Assembly: GCF_014647375.1 (NCBI RefSeq)
Contig: NZ_BMPB01000003.1
Span: 1 to 64,000 of the forward strand
Length of the DNA stretch: 64,000 bases
Reading direction: 5' to 3'
Source of the DNA: Parabacteroides faecis
Lineage (GTDB): Bacteria > Bacteroidota > Bacteroidia > Bacteroidales > Tannerellaceae
A model generated the notes under the pieces. It worked only from the letters and a program-made list of their open reading frames with translations, was not told where the DNA came from and made no database searches. This document shows, in pieces, positions 8,908 through 17,442 of the stretch (its first letter is position 1; every line of letters begins with the position of its first letter). The translations under genes were made by a program, and so were the position numbers.

Positions 8908-9077
8908 TTCAACATATATTTATGAATTAACGATATAGTTATTTCTTATCTCTGTATCCTATCATATTTTTTGTCAATAGGAAACGGTCATACCAAATCT
9001 CAAACAACATTTTCCAATCATAGAAAAAATAAAATAAAACACCGCATTATTTTCATTATTCATCAATACTTTAACAC
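8908..9077 (-). other. AT-rich intergenic gap inside the polysaccharide operon
   Basis: This is the widest gap between genes of the operon, about 170 bp and very rich in A and T. I see no ORF, no TAnnTTTG promoter box on the minus strand and no clear terminator hairpin. It may mark the join of two gene blocks assembled by recombination. Confidence 0.5.
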
Positions 9078-10307
9078 TCATTTTTTAACACAAATAGATA
9101 TCTTTATTTTTAGGAATAAATAAATAATAAAGCAAATAATATAATCAATCACATAATTATCTGCCCAAGAAAAAACCCCTATAAACAACTTAACATAAAC
9201 ATATGTAAAAAAACAGACATCCTCAATATTATAACGTTTAATATTCAATAAAATAAAAGAATAAACAAATACAATAAGAGCTATAAAAAAAGTTATATAA
9301 GGACCTACATCTACATAAATACTACCAACAAATGTATAAAATTTCGTAATCCATCTTGTACCTAATGTAAAGTTCATAAATGCATCATTTCCATATAAAA
9401 ATTCACATCCATAAATTCCATATCCATATTCAGAAATAGGATATACACCTACATTCCAAAATAAAAAAGACTGTCCCATATAACTTAACAATGAAGTCAG
9501 TCCATTATATGTTTCATAAATATTATAAGAAGTATCAAAATCTCCAAATCTAGAAACAGTGACAGTAAAAAAATAAACAGTGGCAATAAAAATGGAAGAA
9601 AATAGAATTTTATTTATCAATTTAATAGTCTTATATGGTAAGTTTTTTTTAAACAATAAATAAGGAGTAATTATAGATATAAAAAAAATAACAAAAACCC
9701 CTCTACCTCCTCCTTTTAAAGATAATAATGATATCGAAAAAAACATACAAAATAACAATATGTACAATAGAGATTTACTTTTATTATTTGTCAACATGAA
9801 AAAACATATAACAGACATAAAAATAGTTGATTGAGAATTAAAAACAACAAGAATTTGTTCAAGAAAAAAATGATAATTAAAAGCTACATCTAATTCACTA
9901 GAAGCTTTTTTAATATCCCCCCATTCTCCAGAATAAATATTTGATATAACATCGTTTATAGACAAATAAAAAACAACAACAGTAGATAAGATATACACAT
10001 ATATTAAAAAATACATCTTTTTCCATCGTCCTTTCGCGTAAATATTTGTAAGATTTCGTATATCTACCTTTACAAAATATCTAACAAACATTATAAATAC
10101 AATAAATAAATAGATAAAAGGTTCTAATGTTATATCATCTACATCATGTAACAATTCTATTGAAAGATAATATCTAGGTATCGCAAATATTGCAACAATA
10201 GTATATAACGCAATTAATATAACACCTAAAATATTTTTCTCACGACTAAACATATAGAATAATAGTAAGAATATATAAAGTAAAGCATTAACTATTACGT
10301 AGATCAT
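9078..10307 (-). CDS. Wzy-like O-antigen/capsule repeat-unit polymerase
   Basis: A 409-residue polytopic membrane protein with roughly eleven hydrophobic segments from the first residue (MIYVIVNALLYIFLLLFYMF) to the C-terminus, and a larger soluble loop around residues 245-320. Such proteins are poorly conserved in sequence. The assignment rests on topology, on its place between glycosyltransferases and a Wzx flippase, and on the absence of another polymerase candidate in the operon. It would join lipid-linked repeat units on the periplasmic face. The gene is the most AT-rich in the window, as is usual for horizontally exchanged polymerase genes. Confidence 0.75.
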   Translation of the reverse strand: MIYVIVNALLYIFLLLFYMFSREKNILGVILIALYTIVAIFAIPRYYLSIELLHDVDDITLEPFIYLFIVFIMFVRYFVKVDIRNLTNIYAKGRWKKMYFLIYVYILSTVVVFYLSINDVISNIYSGEWGDIKKASSELDVAFNYHFFLEQILVVFNSQSTIFMSVICFFMLTNNKSKSLLYILLFCMFFSISLLSLKGGGRGVFVIFFISIITPYLLFKKNLPYKTIKLINKILFSSIFIATVYFFTVTVSRFGDFDTSYNIYETYNGLTSLLSYMGQSFLFWNVGVYPISEYGYGIYGCEFLYGNDAFMNFTLGTRWITKFYTFVGSIYVDVGPYITFFIALIVFVYSFILLNIKRYNIEDVCFFTYVYVKLFIGVFSWADNYVIDYIICFIIYLFLKIKISICVKK

Positions 10308-10312
10308 AAAAC

Positions 10313-11332
10313 CTATCTTATAGCTTTTTTTATGTAAACCATCATAACCAAAACAGTAAACAACAATACATCAGACAATCTATGTATAAAATATAAGCCT
10401 ATGGAAATTTTTTCAATTCTATTATTAGTTGTATATTTATTGAATTTCATATCGCTATAAAACCCAACAATCCCCCTATACTTCTCATTCATATTCATTT
10501 TATCAGAAGATAAAATATATTCACCCCAAACTCGAACAGATCTGTAAATACTATGTAATAAAATATCCTGAAGAGTTATATCTTTAATCTCTCTTATATA
10601 AGATTTTTTATACAGAAGAAAATCCATCAACATACCAACCTCTCTTATTGATAAATGACTTTGTATCCTATCCATAAAAGAGTTAGATCTTATATAATAT
10701 GAATATGTAATATTATTAATGTACGAAAAAGATTGAACACATCTTTCTACATTAAAAGAAAAATATAGATCTTCACAATTATGTCCAGCTATACAACGTA
10801 TACAGTTCTCCTTTAAAAAAGATAGACTATACAACTTATTCCATGTATATACAGGAAATATATGATTTTCAACATAATGATAGTTTATTAATATCCCTAC
10901 CCCTCTTCTATTTACATTATCCAACCGTAGTTGCTCAGACACCATTCCATTCATATTTATGGATTGGCTTGATCCTACCACCATATCGACCTTTTCTTCC
11001 ATCATCTTATCATACAACACCTGTATGCAATCAGGAGTGATCTCATCATCGCTATCCATAAAAAACAAATATTCTCCTTGGGCATTATCTATAGCTGTAT
11101 TTCTAGTAGCACCAAGTCCAACATTATATGGATGCTCTATAATACGGACATCTTTCCCTCTCGGATGGTCTTTGATGATCCGACGAACGATCTCCATACT
11201 ATTATCTGTCCCTCGATCGTCCACTAACAAAAACTCGATACTTTCAAATGTTTGATTCAATGCAGATAGTAAAGCACGTTCCACATACGGAGCCACATTA
11301 TATATCGGCATAGACAGGGTTACTTTGTACAT
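10313..11332 (-). CDS. Family 2 glycosyltransferase
   Basis: A 339-residue GT2 enzyme opening MYKVTLSMPIYNVAPYVERAL. The GT-A domain covers about the first 210 residues, with QTFESIEFLLVDDRGTDNS, the loop GLGATRNTAI and the metal-binding FMDSDDEI. A hydrophobic stretch near the C-terminus (about residues 310-335) may anchor it to the inner membrane. Donor and acceptor sugars cannot be inferred. The start overlaps the end of the flippase gene by 13 bp, and the polymerase follows 5 bp after its stop. Confidence 0.87.
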   Translation of the reverse strand: MYKVTLSMPIYNVAPYVERALLSALNQTFESIEFLLVDDRGTDNSMEIVRRIIKDHPRGKDVRIIEHPYNVGLGATRNTAIDNAQGEYLFFMDSDDEITPDCIQVLYDKMMEEKVDMVVGSSQSINMNGMVSEQLRLDNVNRRGVGILINYHYVENHIFPVYTWNKLYSLSFLKENCIRCIAGHNCEDLYFSFNVERCVQSFSYINNITYSYYIRSNSFMDRIQSHLSIREVGMLMDFLLYKKSYIREIKDITLQDILLHSIYRSVRVWGEYILSSDKMNMNEKYRGIVGFYSDMKFNKYTTNNRIEKISIGLYFIHRLSDVLLFTVLVMMVYIKKAIR

Positions 11333-12774
11333 TCTATATATATATTTTTTATTTTCAACACTATCTGATCTACTTCACTTATTCTAAAAATAAGACAAAA
11401 TAATATGTAAACCAATAAACCTATAAGGCAGCCTATCGTCAATTGTTCTAATAAGTATCCTTTAAAAAATTGTATGCTTAAATAAACTACACCTCCTGTT
11501 AGCAATGAGATAAAAAAGAAAGGCATTATATTACGAATTTGTTCCAAATATTTTACAGATATTACTTTCTTTGAATAATAGAAAATAATTACCATATCAA
11601 AGAAATTATATACAACTATTCCCCAACATAGTGTCCAAACTCCAAAAGGTAAAGTAATAAACAGTATAGTAATAGCTATCACTTTCTTAAGAATCTCTGC
11701 ATAAAGAAAATAATCAGAACGTCCTTTTACATTTAATATCTGATTATTGACAACCATCACCGGATACCACATATAAGCAAAACATAATATGGAAAGCAAT
11801 TCAGCAACCGGAAGCCATTTCTCTGTCAGTAACAATAATATTAATGGTTTAGACAAAGTAGCCACAATAATCATCAACGGAAATACAATAAAACAAGACA
11901 TTCTTAAGTACTTGATAAAAGATGTTTTAAGGCGTTTATCATCATCTTGCATTTCGCACTGTATTGGATAAATTACTCTATTAATAATCCCCACTATATT
12001 TATAGAAGGAAAACTGGCAAATTGGTACGCCCTATTATAAAAACCTACATCCATAGAAGAATATCGCTTTCCTATTACTAAGCTGTACAAATTTATATAA
12101 ATTGTATGCAATAATCCTGACAACAATAATTTAGAACCAAAAGAGAATAATACGCTAAAAGATTCTCTTGAAAATGTCCATTTTGGAACCCACTTAGCAA
12201 ATATCCATAATAATAATGTATTCAACAGACTATTTGATAAAGTCTGAAATACTAATGCCCACACACCCCAGCCCTTATATGCCAGCAAAATTCCTATTAT
12301 CCCACTGATCAGTACAGCAGTCAAAGAAGCTTTAGCTTGTTTTTTAAAGTCTACATTGATTGTCAATTTAGCCCGTTGGACAATAGAAAAACCTGATATA
12401 ATAATATTCAATCCTATCCAACGTGTTACAGGAGACAAATCAGGTTCCTTATAAAAGGATGCTATGTAAGGTGCGCTGATATACAGAAGTAAATAAAAGA
12501 CTATCGAAATAAGACTATTAAAATAAAAAACTGTTGAAAAATCAGTTTCCGTACGATCCTTCTTCTGTATCAAAGCATTGGAGAAACCACTGTCCACAAA
12601 GACTTGTGCAATAGCCAAAAAGATATTCAGCATTGCTATCAATCCATAATCAGAAGGCAACACCAAACGGGCTATAATGATAGTCAGTACAAACTGTATC
12701 CCCTGTACGGAAAACCGTTCAACAGCACTCCACATCACGCCTTTTACAGCTTGATGTTCTAATGAATCACTCAT
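11320..12774 (-). CDS. Wzx-type lipid-linked oligosaccharide flippase
   Basis: A 484-residue integral membrane protein of the MOP superfamily. The N-terminus (AVKGVMWSAVERFSVQGIQF, then IIIARLVLPSDYGLIAM) is the usual signature of the WzxC/lipopolysaccharide biosynthesis subgroup, followed by about 12-14 hydrophobic segments. It should translocate undecaprenyl-diphosphate-linked repeat units to the periplasmic face for the Wzy polymerase. Located between the nucleotide-sugar synthesis block and the first glycosyltransferase, with a 13-bp overlap with the latter. Confidence 0.9.
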   Translation of the reverse strand: MSDSLEHQAVKGVMWSAVERFSVQGIQFVLTIIIARLVLPSDYGLIAMLNIFLAIAQVFVDSGFSNALIQKKDRTETDFSTVFYFNSLISIVFYLLLYISAPYIASFYKEPDLSPVTRWIGLNIIISGFSIVQRAKLTINVDFKKQAKASLTAVLISGIIGILLAYKGWGVWALVFQTLSNSLLNTLLLWIFAKWVPKWTFSRESFSVLFSFGSKLLLSGLLHTIYINLYSLVIGKRYSSMDVGFYNRAYQFASFPSINIVGIINRVIYPIQCEMQDDDKRLKTSFIKYLRMSCFIVFPLMIIVATLSKPLILLLLTEKWLPVAELLSILCFAYMWYPVMVVNNQILNVKGRSDYFLYAEILKKVIAITILFITLPFGVWTLCWGIVVYNFFDMVIIFYYSKKVISVKYLEQIRNIMPFFFISLLTGGVVYLSIQFFKGYLLEQLTIGCLIGLLVYILFCLIFRISEVDQIVLKIKNIYIECTK

Positions 12775-12798
12775 ATAGCTTAAATGGGAATAAATTTA

Positions 12799-13749
12799 TT
12801 ATTTCAAGTGGGACTCTTTTATTTTATTCTCGAAATATCTAATTGTCTTTATCAATCCTTCATCCAATGGGATAATAGGTTCCCAATCCAATTTATCTTT
12901 CGCCAATGTAATATCTGGCTTCCGTTGTTTCGGATCATCACCAGGTAACGGATAATACACAATCTTTGATTTCGAATTTGTCAACTCTATCACTTTCTCT
13001 ACCAATTCCAACATCGTAAACTCTCCCGGGTTCCCTGTATTGATAGGGCCAATAAAGTCATCACCGGTAGCCATCATACGGATCATGGCTTCTATCAAAT
13101 CGTCTATGTATTGGAAACTTCTAGTTTGAGTTCCATCTCCATAGATTGTGATATCTTCACCTTTTAACGCTTGTACGATGAAATTAGAAACGACACGTCC
13201 GTCATTCGGATTCATTCGTGGACCATACGTATTGAAGATGCGGATGATTTTAATTCGTACACCGTTCTGACGATGATAGTCCATAAACAAAGTTTCGGCT
13301 GCGCGTTTGCCTTCATCGTAACAACTACGAATTCCAATTGGGTTCACATTTCCCCAATAAGATTCTACCTGCGGATGAATAGCCGGATCTCCATACACTT
13401 CGCTGGTCGATGCCTGGAGAATCTTTGCTTTAGTTCGTTTAGCCAACCCCAACATATTCATTGCTCCATAAATGGAGGTTTTCATTGTCTTGATGGCATT
13501 ATATTGATAATGAGGAGGCGATGCAGGACAAGCCAAATTATAAATCTCATCGACCTCAGCATAATAGGGAGAGGTTACATCGTGACGAACCAACTCAAAG
13601 TTGTCATACTGCAACAGGTGACGAATATTATCCTTACTTCCGGTAAAATAATTATCCAGGCAAATCACATCATTGCCTTCTTTCACCAAACGTTCACATA
13701 AATGGGAACCAAGAAAACCGGCTCCACCCGTTACTAATATACGTTTCAT
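12799..13749 (-). CDS. UDP-glucuronate decarboxylase (UDP-xylose synthase)
   Basis: A 316-residue extended SDR beginning [28 protein letters not shown] at residues 8-14 is the NAD-binding loop, Tyr144-x3-Lys148 (YDEGK) is the catalytic pair, and [22 protein letters not shown] with [11 protein letters not shown] are hallmarks of the UXS family. It converts UDP-glucuronate to UDP-xylose with CO2 loss. The upstream gene makes UDP-glucuronate and overlaps this start by 4 bp, so the two reactions are coupled. Xylose, or a 4-keto-pentose derived from it, is therefore a likely repeat-unit component. Confidence 0.93.
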   Translation of the reverse strand: MKRILVTGGAGFLGSHLCERLVKEGNDVICLDNYFTGSKDNIRHLLQYDNFELVRHDVTSPYYAEVDEIYNLACPASPPHYQYNAIKTMKTSIYGAMNMLGLAKRTKAKILQASTSEVYGDPAIHPQVESYWGNVNPIGIRSCYDEGKRAAETLFMDYHRQNGVRIKIIRIFNTYGPRMNPNDGRVVSNFIVQALKGEDITIYGDGTQTRSFQYIDDLIEAMIRMMATGDDFIGPINTGNPGEFTMLELVEKVIELTNSKSKIVYYPLPGDDPKQRKPDITLAKDKLDWEPIIPLDEGLIKTIRYFENKIKESHLK

Positions 13750-15062
13750 TTTTGTCCGATTCTCGAATAAATAAAACCTAACTCTTTCAATTCTTCACCA
13801 TCATAGATATTCCGTCCATCCACAACCACGTAATTCTTCATGGCTTTACGGATGATAGCCCAACTAGGCATACGGAATTGTTTCCACTCCGTCATCAAAG
13901 CAATAGCATCTGCATCGATCACTGCTTCATACATATCCTTACAATAAGTGACTACATCCCCTATCCTACGCTTTGTTTCATCCATAGCTATAGGATCGAA
14001 TACATTGACCACAGCACCTGCTTTCAGGAGTTTATCAATCACAACCAACGCAGGAGCTTCGCGCATATCGTCTGTTTCAGGTTTAAAAGACAATCCCCAC
14101 ATAGCAATAGTTTTACCTTTCAGATCTCCATTAAAAGCCTTACTCAATTTATCAAACACAATATTCTTTTGCTCTTCATTTACCGATTCTACAGCTTCTA
14201 TAACACGCATGTGGTATCCGTTTTCTATTCCCGTATGCAATAGAGCTTTTACATCCTTTGGAAAGCAGGAACCTCCATACCCACAACCGGCATACAGGAA
14301 ACGGCTACCGATACGGGAATCCGCCCCCATACCTTTACGCACATTGTCTACATTTGCTCCGATACGTTCACAGAGATTTGCTATATCGTTCATAAAGCTG
14401 ATACGGGTTGCTAACATGGCATTTGCTGCATATTTCGTCATTTCAGCTGAAGGAACATCCATGATCAGGATGGGATAGCCATTCAATGTGAAAGGACGAT
14501 ATAATTTCTCCATCATTTTCTTTGCCTGTTCACTTTCAACTCCGACCACCACCCGGTCCGGAGCCATAAAGTCTTTAATGGCTGCTCCTTCTTTCAGAAA
14601 TTCAGGATTAGATGCCACATCAAAAGGTATAGCAACTCCCCGTTTATTTAATTCTTCCTGAATAGCAGCCTTTACTTTCTGGGCAGTTCCAACCGGAACC
14701 GTACTTTTCGTTACAAGTAATGTATATTTATTGATGAAACGACCAACTGTATGTGCCACATCTAAAACATATCTCAAATCGGCACTTCCATCTTCTTCTG
14801 GGGGAGTTCCTACAGCACTGAAAACAACAGATACATTATCTAAACAAGTGGTGAAATCAGTTGTGAAATGTAACCTACCTGCTTCTACATTTTTTTTAAC
14901 CAAGTCTTCTAAGCCTGGTTCATAGATTGGCATTACACCTGACTGCAAAGCTTTTATCTTCGCTTCATTGATATCCACACAGGTCACATCTACTCCCATT
15001 TCAGAGAAACAAGTACCTGTAACCAGGCCTACATAGCCTGTTCCTACAATTGCAATATTCAT
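13746..15062 (-). CDS. ugd: UDP-glucose 6-dehydrogenase
   Basis: A 438-residue UDP-glucose/GDP-mannose dehydrogenase-family enzyme. The NAD loop is [10 protein letters not shown] (residues 7-16), the substrate region includes [12 protein letters not shown], and the catalytic cysteine is Cys266 in [10 protein letters not shown]. It oxidises UDP-glucose twice to UDP-glucuronate with two NAD+. The pattern [11 protein letters not shown] with PDRVVVG is the UDP-glucose type rather than the UDP-N-acetylmannosamine type. It stands directly between the membrane dehydratase and the UXS gene and is well conserved, in contrast to the AT-rich genes further down the operon. Confidence 0.95.
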   Translation of the reverse strand: MNIAIVGTGYVGLVTGTCFSEMGVDVTCVDINEAKIKALQSGVMPIYEPGLEDLVKKNVEAGRLHFTTDFTTCLDNVSVVFSAVGTPPEEDGSADLRYVLDVAHTVGRFINKYTLLVTKSTVPVGTAQKVKAAIQEELNKRGVAIPFDVASNPEFLKEGAAIKDFMAPDRVVVGVESEQAKKMMEKLYRPFTLNGYPILIMDVPSAEMTKYAANAMLATRISFMNDIANLCERIGANVDNVRKGMGADSRIGSRFLYAGCGYGGSCFPKDVKALLHTGIENGYHMRVIEAVESVNEEQKNIVFDKLSKAFNGDLKGKTIAMWGLSFKPETDDMREAPALVVIDKLLKAGAVVNVFDPIAMDETKRRIGDVVTYCKDMYEAVIDADAIALMTEWKQFRMPSWAIIRKAMKNYVVVDGRNIYDGEELKELGFIYSRIGQK

Positions 15063-15070
15063 TATTAGAA

Positions 15071-17005
15071 TTATTTATCCAGTTTTTCGTACTCCGAATT
15101 CTTACTCATGAACTCCGGCACAATCGATTTCATCACTTTCACTGTTTCCAACTTTTCTACTCGAATAGCCAAATTTACCAAATGCGAAACGATAGTTGAT
15201 ATATCAGTAAAATTATATTCCCTCACTTTCGCATGAAAGATTTTAGTATTGTTTGTAGGAAGAGTATTTTCTTTGGTTGCCAGCAACTCTTCATACAACT
15301 TCTCACCCGGGCGAAGGCCGGTATATTTTATTTCGATATCTTTTTCGGGAATAAGACCAGCCAATTCTATCATTCGACGTGCTAGGTCGGCAATCTTTAC
15401 TGGAGTACCCATATCAAATACGAAAATCTCATTTCCTTTTCCCATAAAAGCTGCTTCCAAAACAAGACGACAGGCTTCAGGGATCGTCATGAAATAACGG
15501 ATAATATCAGGATGGGTGACTGTTAAAGGGCCGCCTTTCGCCAGCTGTTCACGGAAACGAGGAATAACAGAACCGTTACTACCTAATACATTACCAAAGC
15601 GGGTAGTGATAAAACGGGTTTTTCCCGGGTGTAATCCTTTGCTTATCGCAATACTCAGGCTTTGCACATAGATCTCTGCCAGGCGTTTGGAAGCCCCCAT
15701 CACATTGGTTGGATTGACTGCCTTATCGGTAGAGATCATAATAAATTTATCTGTTCCATATTTTACGGACATGTCAGCCATATTACGGGTTCCCTGGACA
15801 TTGGTATGTACAGCTTCACAAGGATTTTCCTCCATCAGAGGGACATGTTTATAGGCTGCTGCATGAAAGACATATTGGGGATGGAAACTTTTAAAAACAC
15901 TTTCTACACGGGCTAGCATCCGGACATCACCCATAATCGGAGTGAAAACAACATCCGGGAATCGGTCTTCCAACTCCAGACGGATGGTATGCATAGGTGT
16001 CTCGGCACTGTCAAACAAGATCAGTTGCTTCAAACCAAATGTACAAAGTTGTCGACAAAGCTCACTACCGATAGATCCGGCAGCACCTGTAACCATAACG
16101 ACTTTACCCCCTAATTCATCTGCAATCTCTTTCAGATTAATATTAATTTCATCACGTCCTAACAGATCTTCGATACGGACCTCCGGTAGATTTCGTAAAT
16201 TGACTGTCCCCCCTTTTAACTCATCCACGGTAGGAAGCATCAACATACGAACCTTTTTCCGCTCACAATAACGAACCAGGCGTTCACTTTCTGCTTTTAC
16301 TGCATGATAGTCGGTAAACAAAATAGCCTTGATACCTTTTCGGTTTACCAAACCATTAAATTCCAACTGATCCTTTACCGAATAGACCGGACATCCTCCT
16401 ATGCGGATCTTACTTCTTTTTCCTATTCGTATATATCCTTCGATCTGATAATTATCAGATTGTTTCCAAAGAGAAATCGCAGGCGAATTAGAGACAGCGT
16501 CTTCTTCCTTGTAAATTAACAGCTTTTCGTTATTGGAAGCCACACTTTTGACTATCATGCTATACATTATTATTAATAAAGCACGAAATATCGTCAAAAC
16601 GAAGAAAGTCAGGAATAGGTCAAGCCCCCCCCCTAAAAAGATTTGTAGAAAAGATAACGAGTGGATAAAACAGGAAAGAGCAGAAGTCATCAAAGCAACT
16701 TTCACAAAAGAGGCAATAGCAATACGCCCCGTTTCTGTAAAAGTTGAATGACGAATAATACCTTTATAAGTCTGGCAGGAAAGAAAACTGATTGTACTGC
16801 AAACGATAGCAAAGAGGTTTATATAAATAAACTCATGTATCGGCAGATTTATTTTCAAAATATTGCCAAGGGTCGCAAAAACTAAAAAAGTAGATAAAAC
16901 TGAGAAAAATAGGTCTATAAAAAAGATTATCCAGCGATTAAAGTATTTTTGCTTCGAGAACAGAATGATAAGATCGTTGATTTTCAACACATTAATACTA
17001 GCCAT
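15071..17005 (-). CDS. WbpM/PglF-type membrane nucleotide-sugar 4,6-dehydratase, operon head
   Basis: A 644-residue protein with four N-terminal membrane helices (roughly residues 24-50, 60-78, 95-118 and 122-150), a degenerate Rossmann-like middle domain and a C-terminal SDR domain. GAAGSIG at 307-313 binds NAD(P). The catalytic residues follow the Ser-Met-Lys pattern of WbpM (STDK at 425-428, then Met436-x3-Lys440) with Met in place of the usual Tyr. Family members convert UDP-GlcNAc to the 4-keto-6-deoxy sugar used for QuiNAc, FucNAc or bacillosamine. As the first gene of the operon, its 5' region includes the candidate invertible promoter. No UpxY/UpxZ-type antitermination genes precede it. 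Confidence 0.93.
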   Translation of the reverse strand: MASINVLKINDLIILFSKQKYFNRWIIFFIDLFFSVLSTFLVFATLGNILKINLPIHEFIYINLFAIVCSTISFLSCQTYKGIIRHSTFTETGRIAIASFVKVALMTSALSCFIHSLSFLQIFLGGGLDLFLTFFVLTIFRALLIIMYSMIVKSVASNNEKLLIYKEEDAVSNSPAISLWKQSDNYQIEGYIRIGKRSKIRIGGCPVYSVKDQLEFNGLVNRKGIKAILFTDYHAVKAESERLVRYCERKKVRMLMLPTVDELKGGTVNLRNLPEVRIEDLLGRDEININLKEIADELGGKVVMVTGAAGSIGSELCRQLCTFGLKQLILFDSAETPMHTIRLELEDRFPDVVFTPIMGDVRMLARVESVFKSFHPQYVFHAAAYKHVPLMEENPCEAVHTNVQGTRNMADMSVKYGTDKFIMISTDKAVNPTNVMGASKRLAEIYVQSLSIAISKGLHPGKTRFITTRFGNVLGSNGSVIPRFREQLAKGGPLTVTHPDIIRYFMTIPEACRLVLEAAFMGKGNEIFVFDMGTPVKIADLARRMIELAGLIPEKDIEIKYTGLRPGEKLYEELLATKENTLPTNNTKIFHAKVREYNFTDISTIVSHLVNLAIRVEKLETVKVMKSIVPEFMSKNSEYEKLDK

Positions 17006-17075
17006 ATTTCACAAAAATGTTCGTCAGTCCCAAAATGAGACTAACACTTAAAGCTTATTTTTCAAAGCATACATA

Positions 17076-17127
17076 AGAAAAAGAGTGACTAGAAAAAACG
17101 ATCGTTTTTTCTAGTCACTCTTTTTCT
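17076..17127. repeat. 52-bp perfect palindrome, left repeat of the switch
   Basis: Both arms of 26 bp (17076-17101 and 17102-17127) are exactly complementary. The centre is AAACGATCGTTT, and the sequence runs out through CTAG and GTGACT-type arms. The middle 32 bp (17086-17117) recur at 17262-17293. The central motif differs by one base from the ARACGTTCGT-like core I recall for B. fragilis capsule-promoter repeats. It lacks a long T-run after the stem on either strand, so a plain terminator is the weaker reading. Confidence 0.9.
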
Positions 17128-17196
17128 GTTTAAAATCGTTAATTGCTGATTAACAGATATTTTGCTAAATTCAAAGACAGCATATTGATATTTAAG

Positions 17197-17210
17197 AGAA
17201 TAATTATTCT
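17197..17210. repeat. 14-bp palindrome upstream of the invertible promoter
   Basis: AGAATAATTATTCT is a perfect palindrome 8 bp upstream of the -33 element and lies inside the candidate invertible segment. It could be a binding site for a dimeric regulator that would travel with the promoter on inversion. It could also be chance in AT-rich DNA. Confidence 0.35.
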
Positions 17211-17218
17211 GAAAACAC

Positions 17219-17249
17219 TTTGATTATTGGATTATAAAGAATACTTTTG
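17219..17249 (+). promoter_or_regulatory. Bacteroides-type promoter inside the inverted repeats, facing right
   Basis: TTTG at 17219-17222 (-33), a 19-bp spacer, and TACTTTTG at 17242-17249 match the Bacteroidetes primary-sigma consensus (TTTG, then TAnnTTTG) without a mismatch. The start of transcription would be near 17256, just before the right palindrome. In the present orientation transcripts run toward the nuclease gene at 17443; after inversion they would run into the polysaccharide operon. Confidence 0.75.
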
Positions 17250-17258
17250 CACACAAAT

Positions 17259-17296
17259 AAATGACTAGAAAAAACGATCGTTTTTCCTAGTCATTT
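17259..17296. repeat. 38-bp near-perfect palindrome, right repeat of the switch
   Basis: Arms 17259-17277 and 17278-17296 pair at 18 of 19 positions; the only mismatch is A17269 against C17286. The same AAACGATCGTTT centre and the same TGACTAG/CTAGTCA flanks as the left palindrome are present. The single C is the only thing that gives the shared core a direction. Confidence 0.9.
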
Positions 17297-17395
17297 CACT
17301 TCAATTCAATCAATTATTCAGTCTTATTTCTTAATTTATATATATAGATACAAAAACAATTCTATTTTTACACCGTGTATTAAAGAATAATTGCA

Positions 17396-17403
17396 TACAT
17401 TTG
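17396..17403 (+). promoter_or_regulatory. Possible -7 box of the Rpn-family gene
   Basis: TACATTTG matches TAnnTTTG and would give a start near 17410, 33 nt before the ATG at 17443. No good -33 TTTG is found 19-21 bp upstream. The gene may therefore have its own weak promoter in addition to the invertible one. Confidence 0.4.
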
Positions 17404-17442
17404 CTGAAACTCTATTTACAGAGGTAACTAAAACAATTGATT

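Larger units (their letters stand above)
17076..17296. promoter_or_regulatory. Candidate invertible promoter segment of the polysaccharide locus
   Basis: Two palindromes that share a 32-bp core with one difference stand with centres exactly 176 bp apart, and between them is a full Bacteroides-type promoter. The first gene of the polysaccharide operon starts 71 bp to the left, transcribed leftward. As sequenced, the promoter faces right, so the operon would be OFF. Inverting the segment about its midpoint (near 17189.5) would put the -7 box at about 17130-17137 on the minus strand, with a leader of roughly 120 nt before the operon's ATG. The layout (short inverted repeats, ~190 bp segment, consensus promoter inside) is that of the phase-variable capsule promoters of Bacteroides fragilis. 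Inversion itself is not shown by one sequence. Confidence 0.7.

Noticed and set aside
17031-17066. Fixed leftward promoter for the polysaccharide operon
   Set aside because: The best box on the minus strand is TCATTTTG (one mismatch) with a TTTG 24 bp away, too long a spacer. It cannot be excluded but is much weaker than the invertible one.
17076-17127. Left palindrome as a simple rho-independent terminator
   Set aside because: The stem has no proper T-run after it on either strand, no gene ends there, and a matching palindrome recurs 176 bp away around a promoter.
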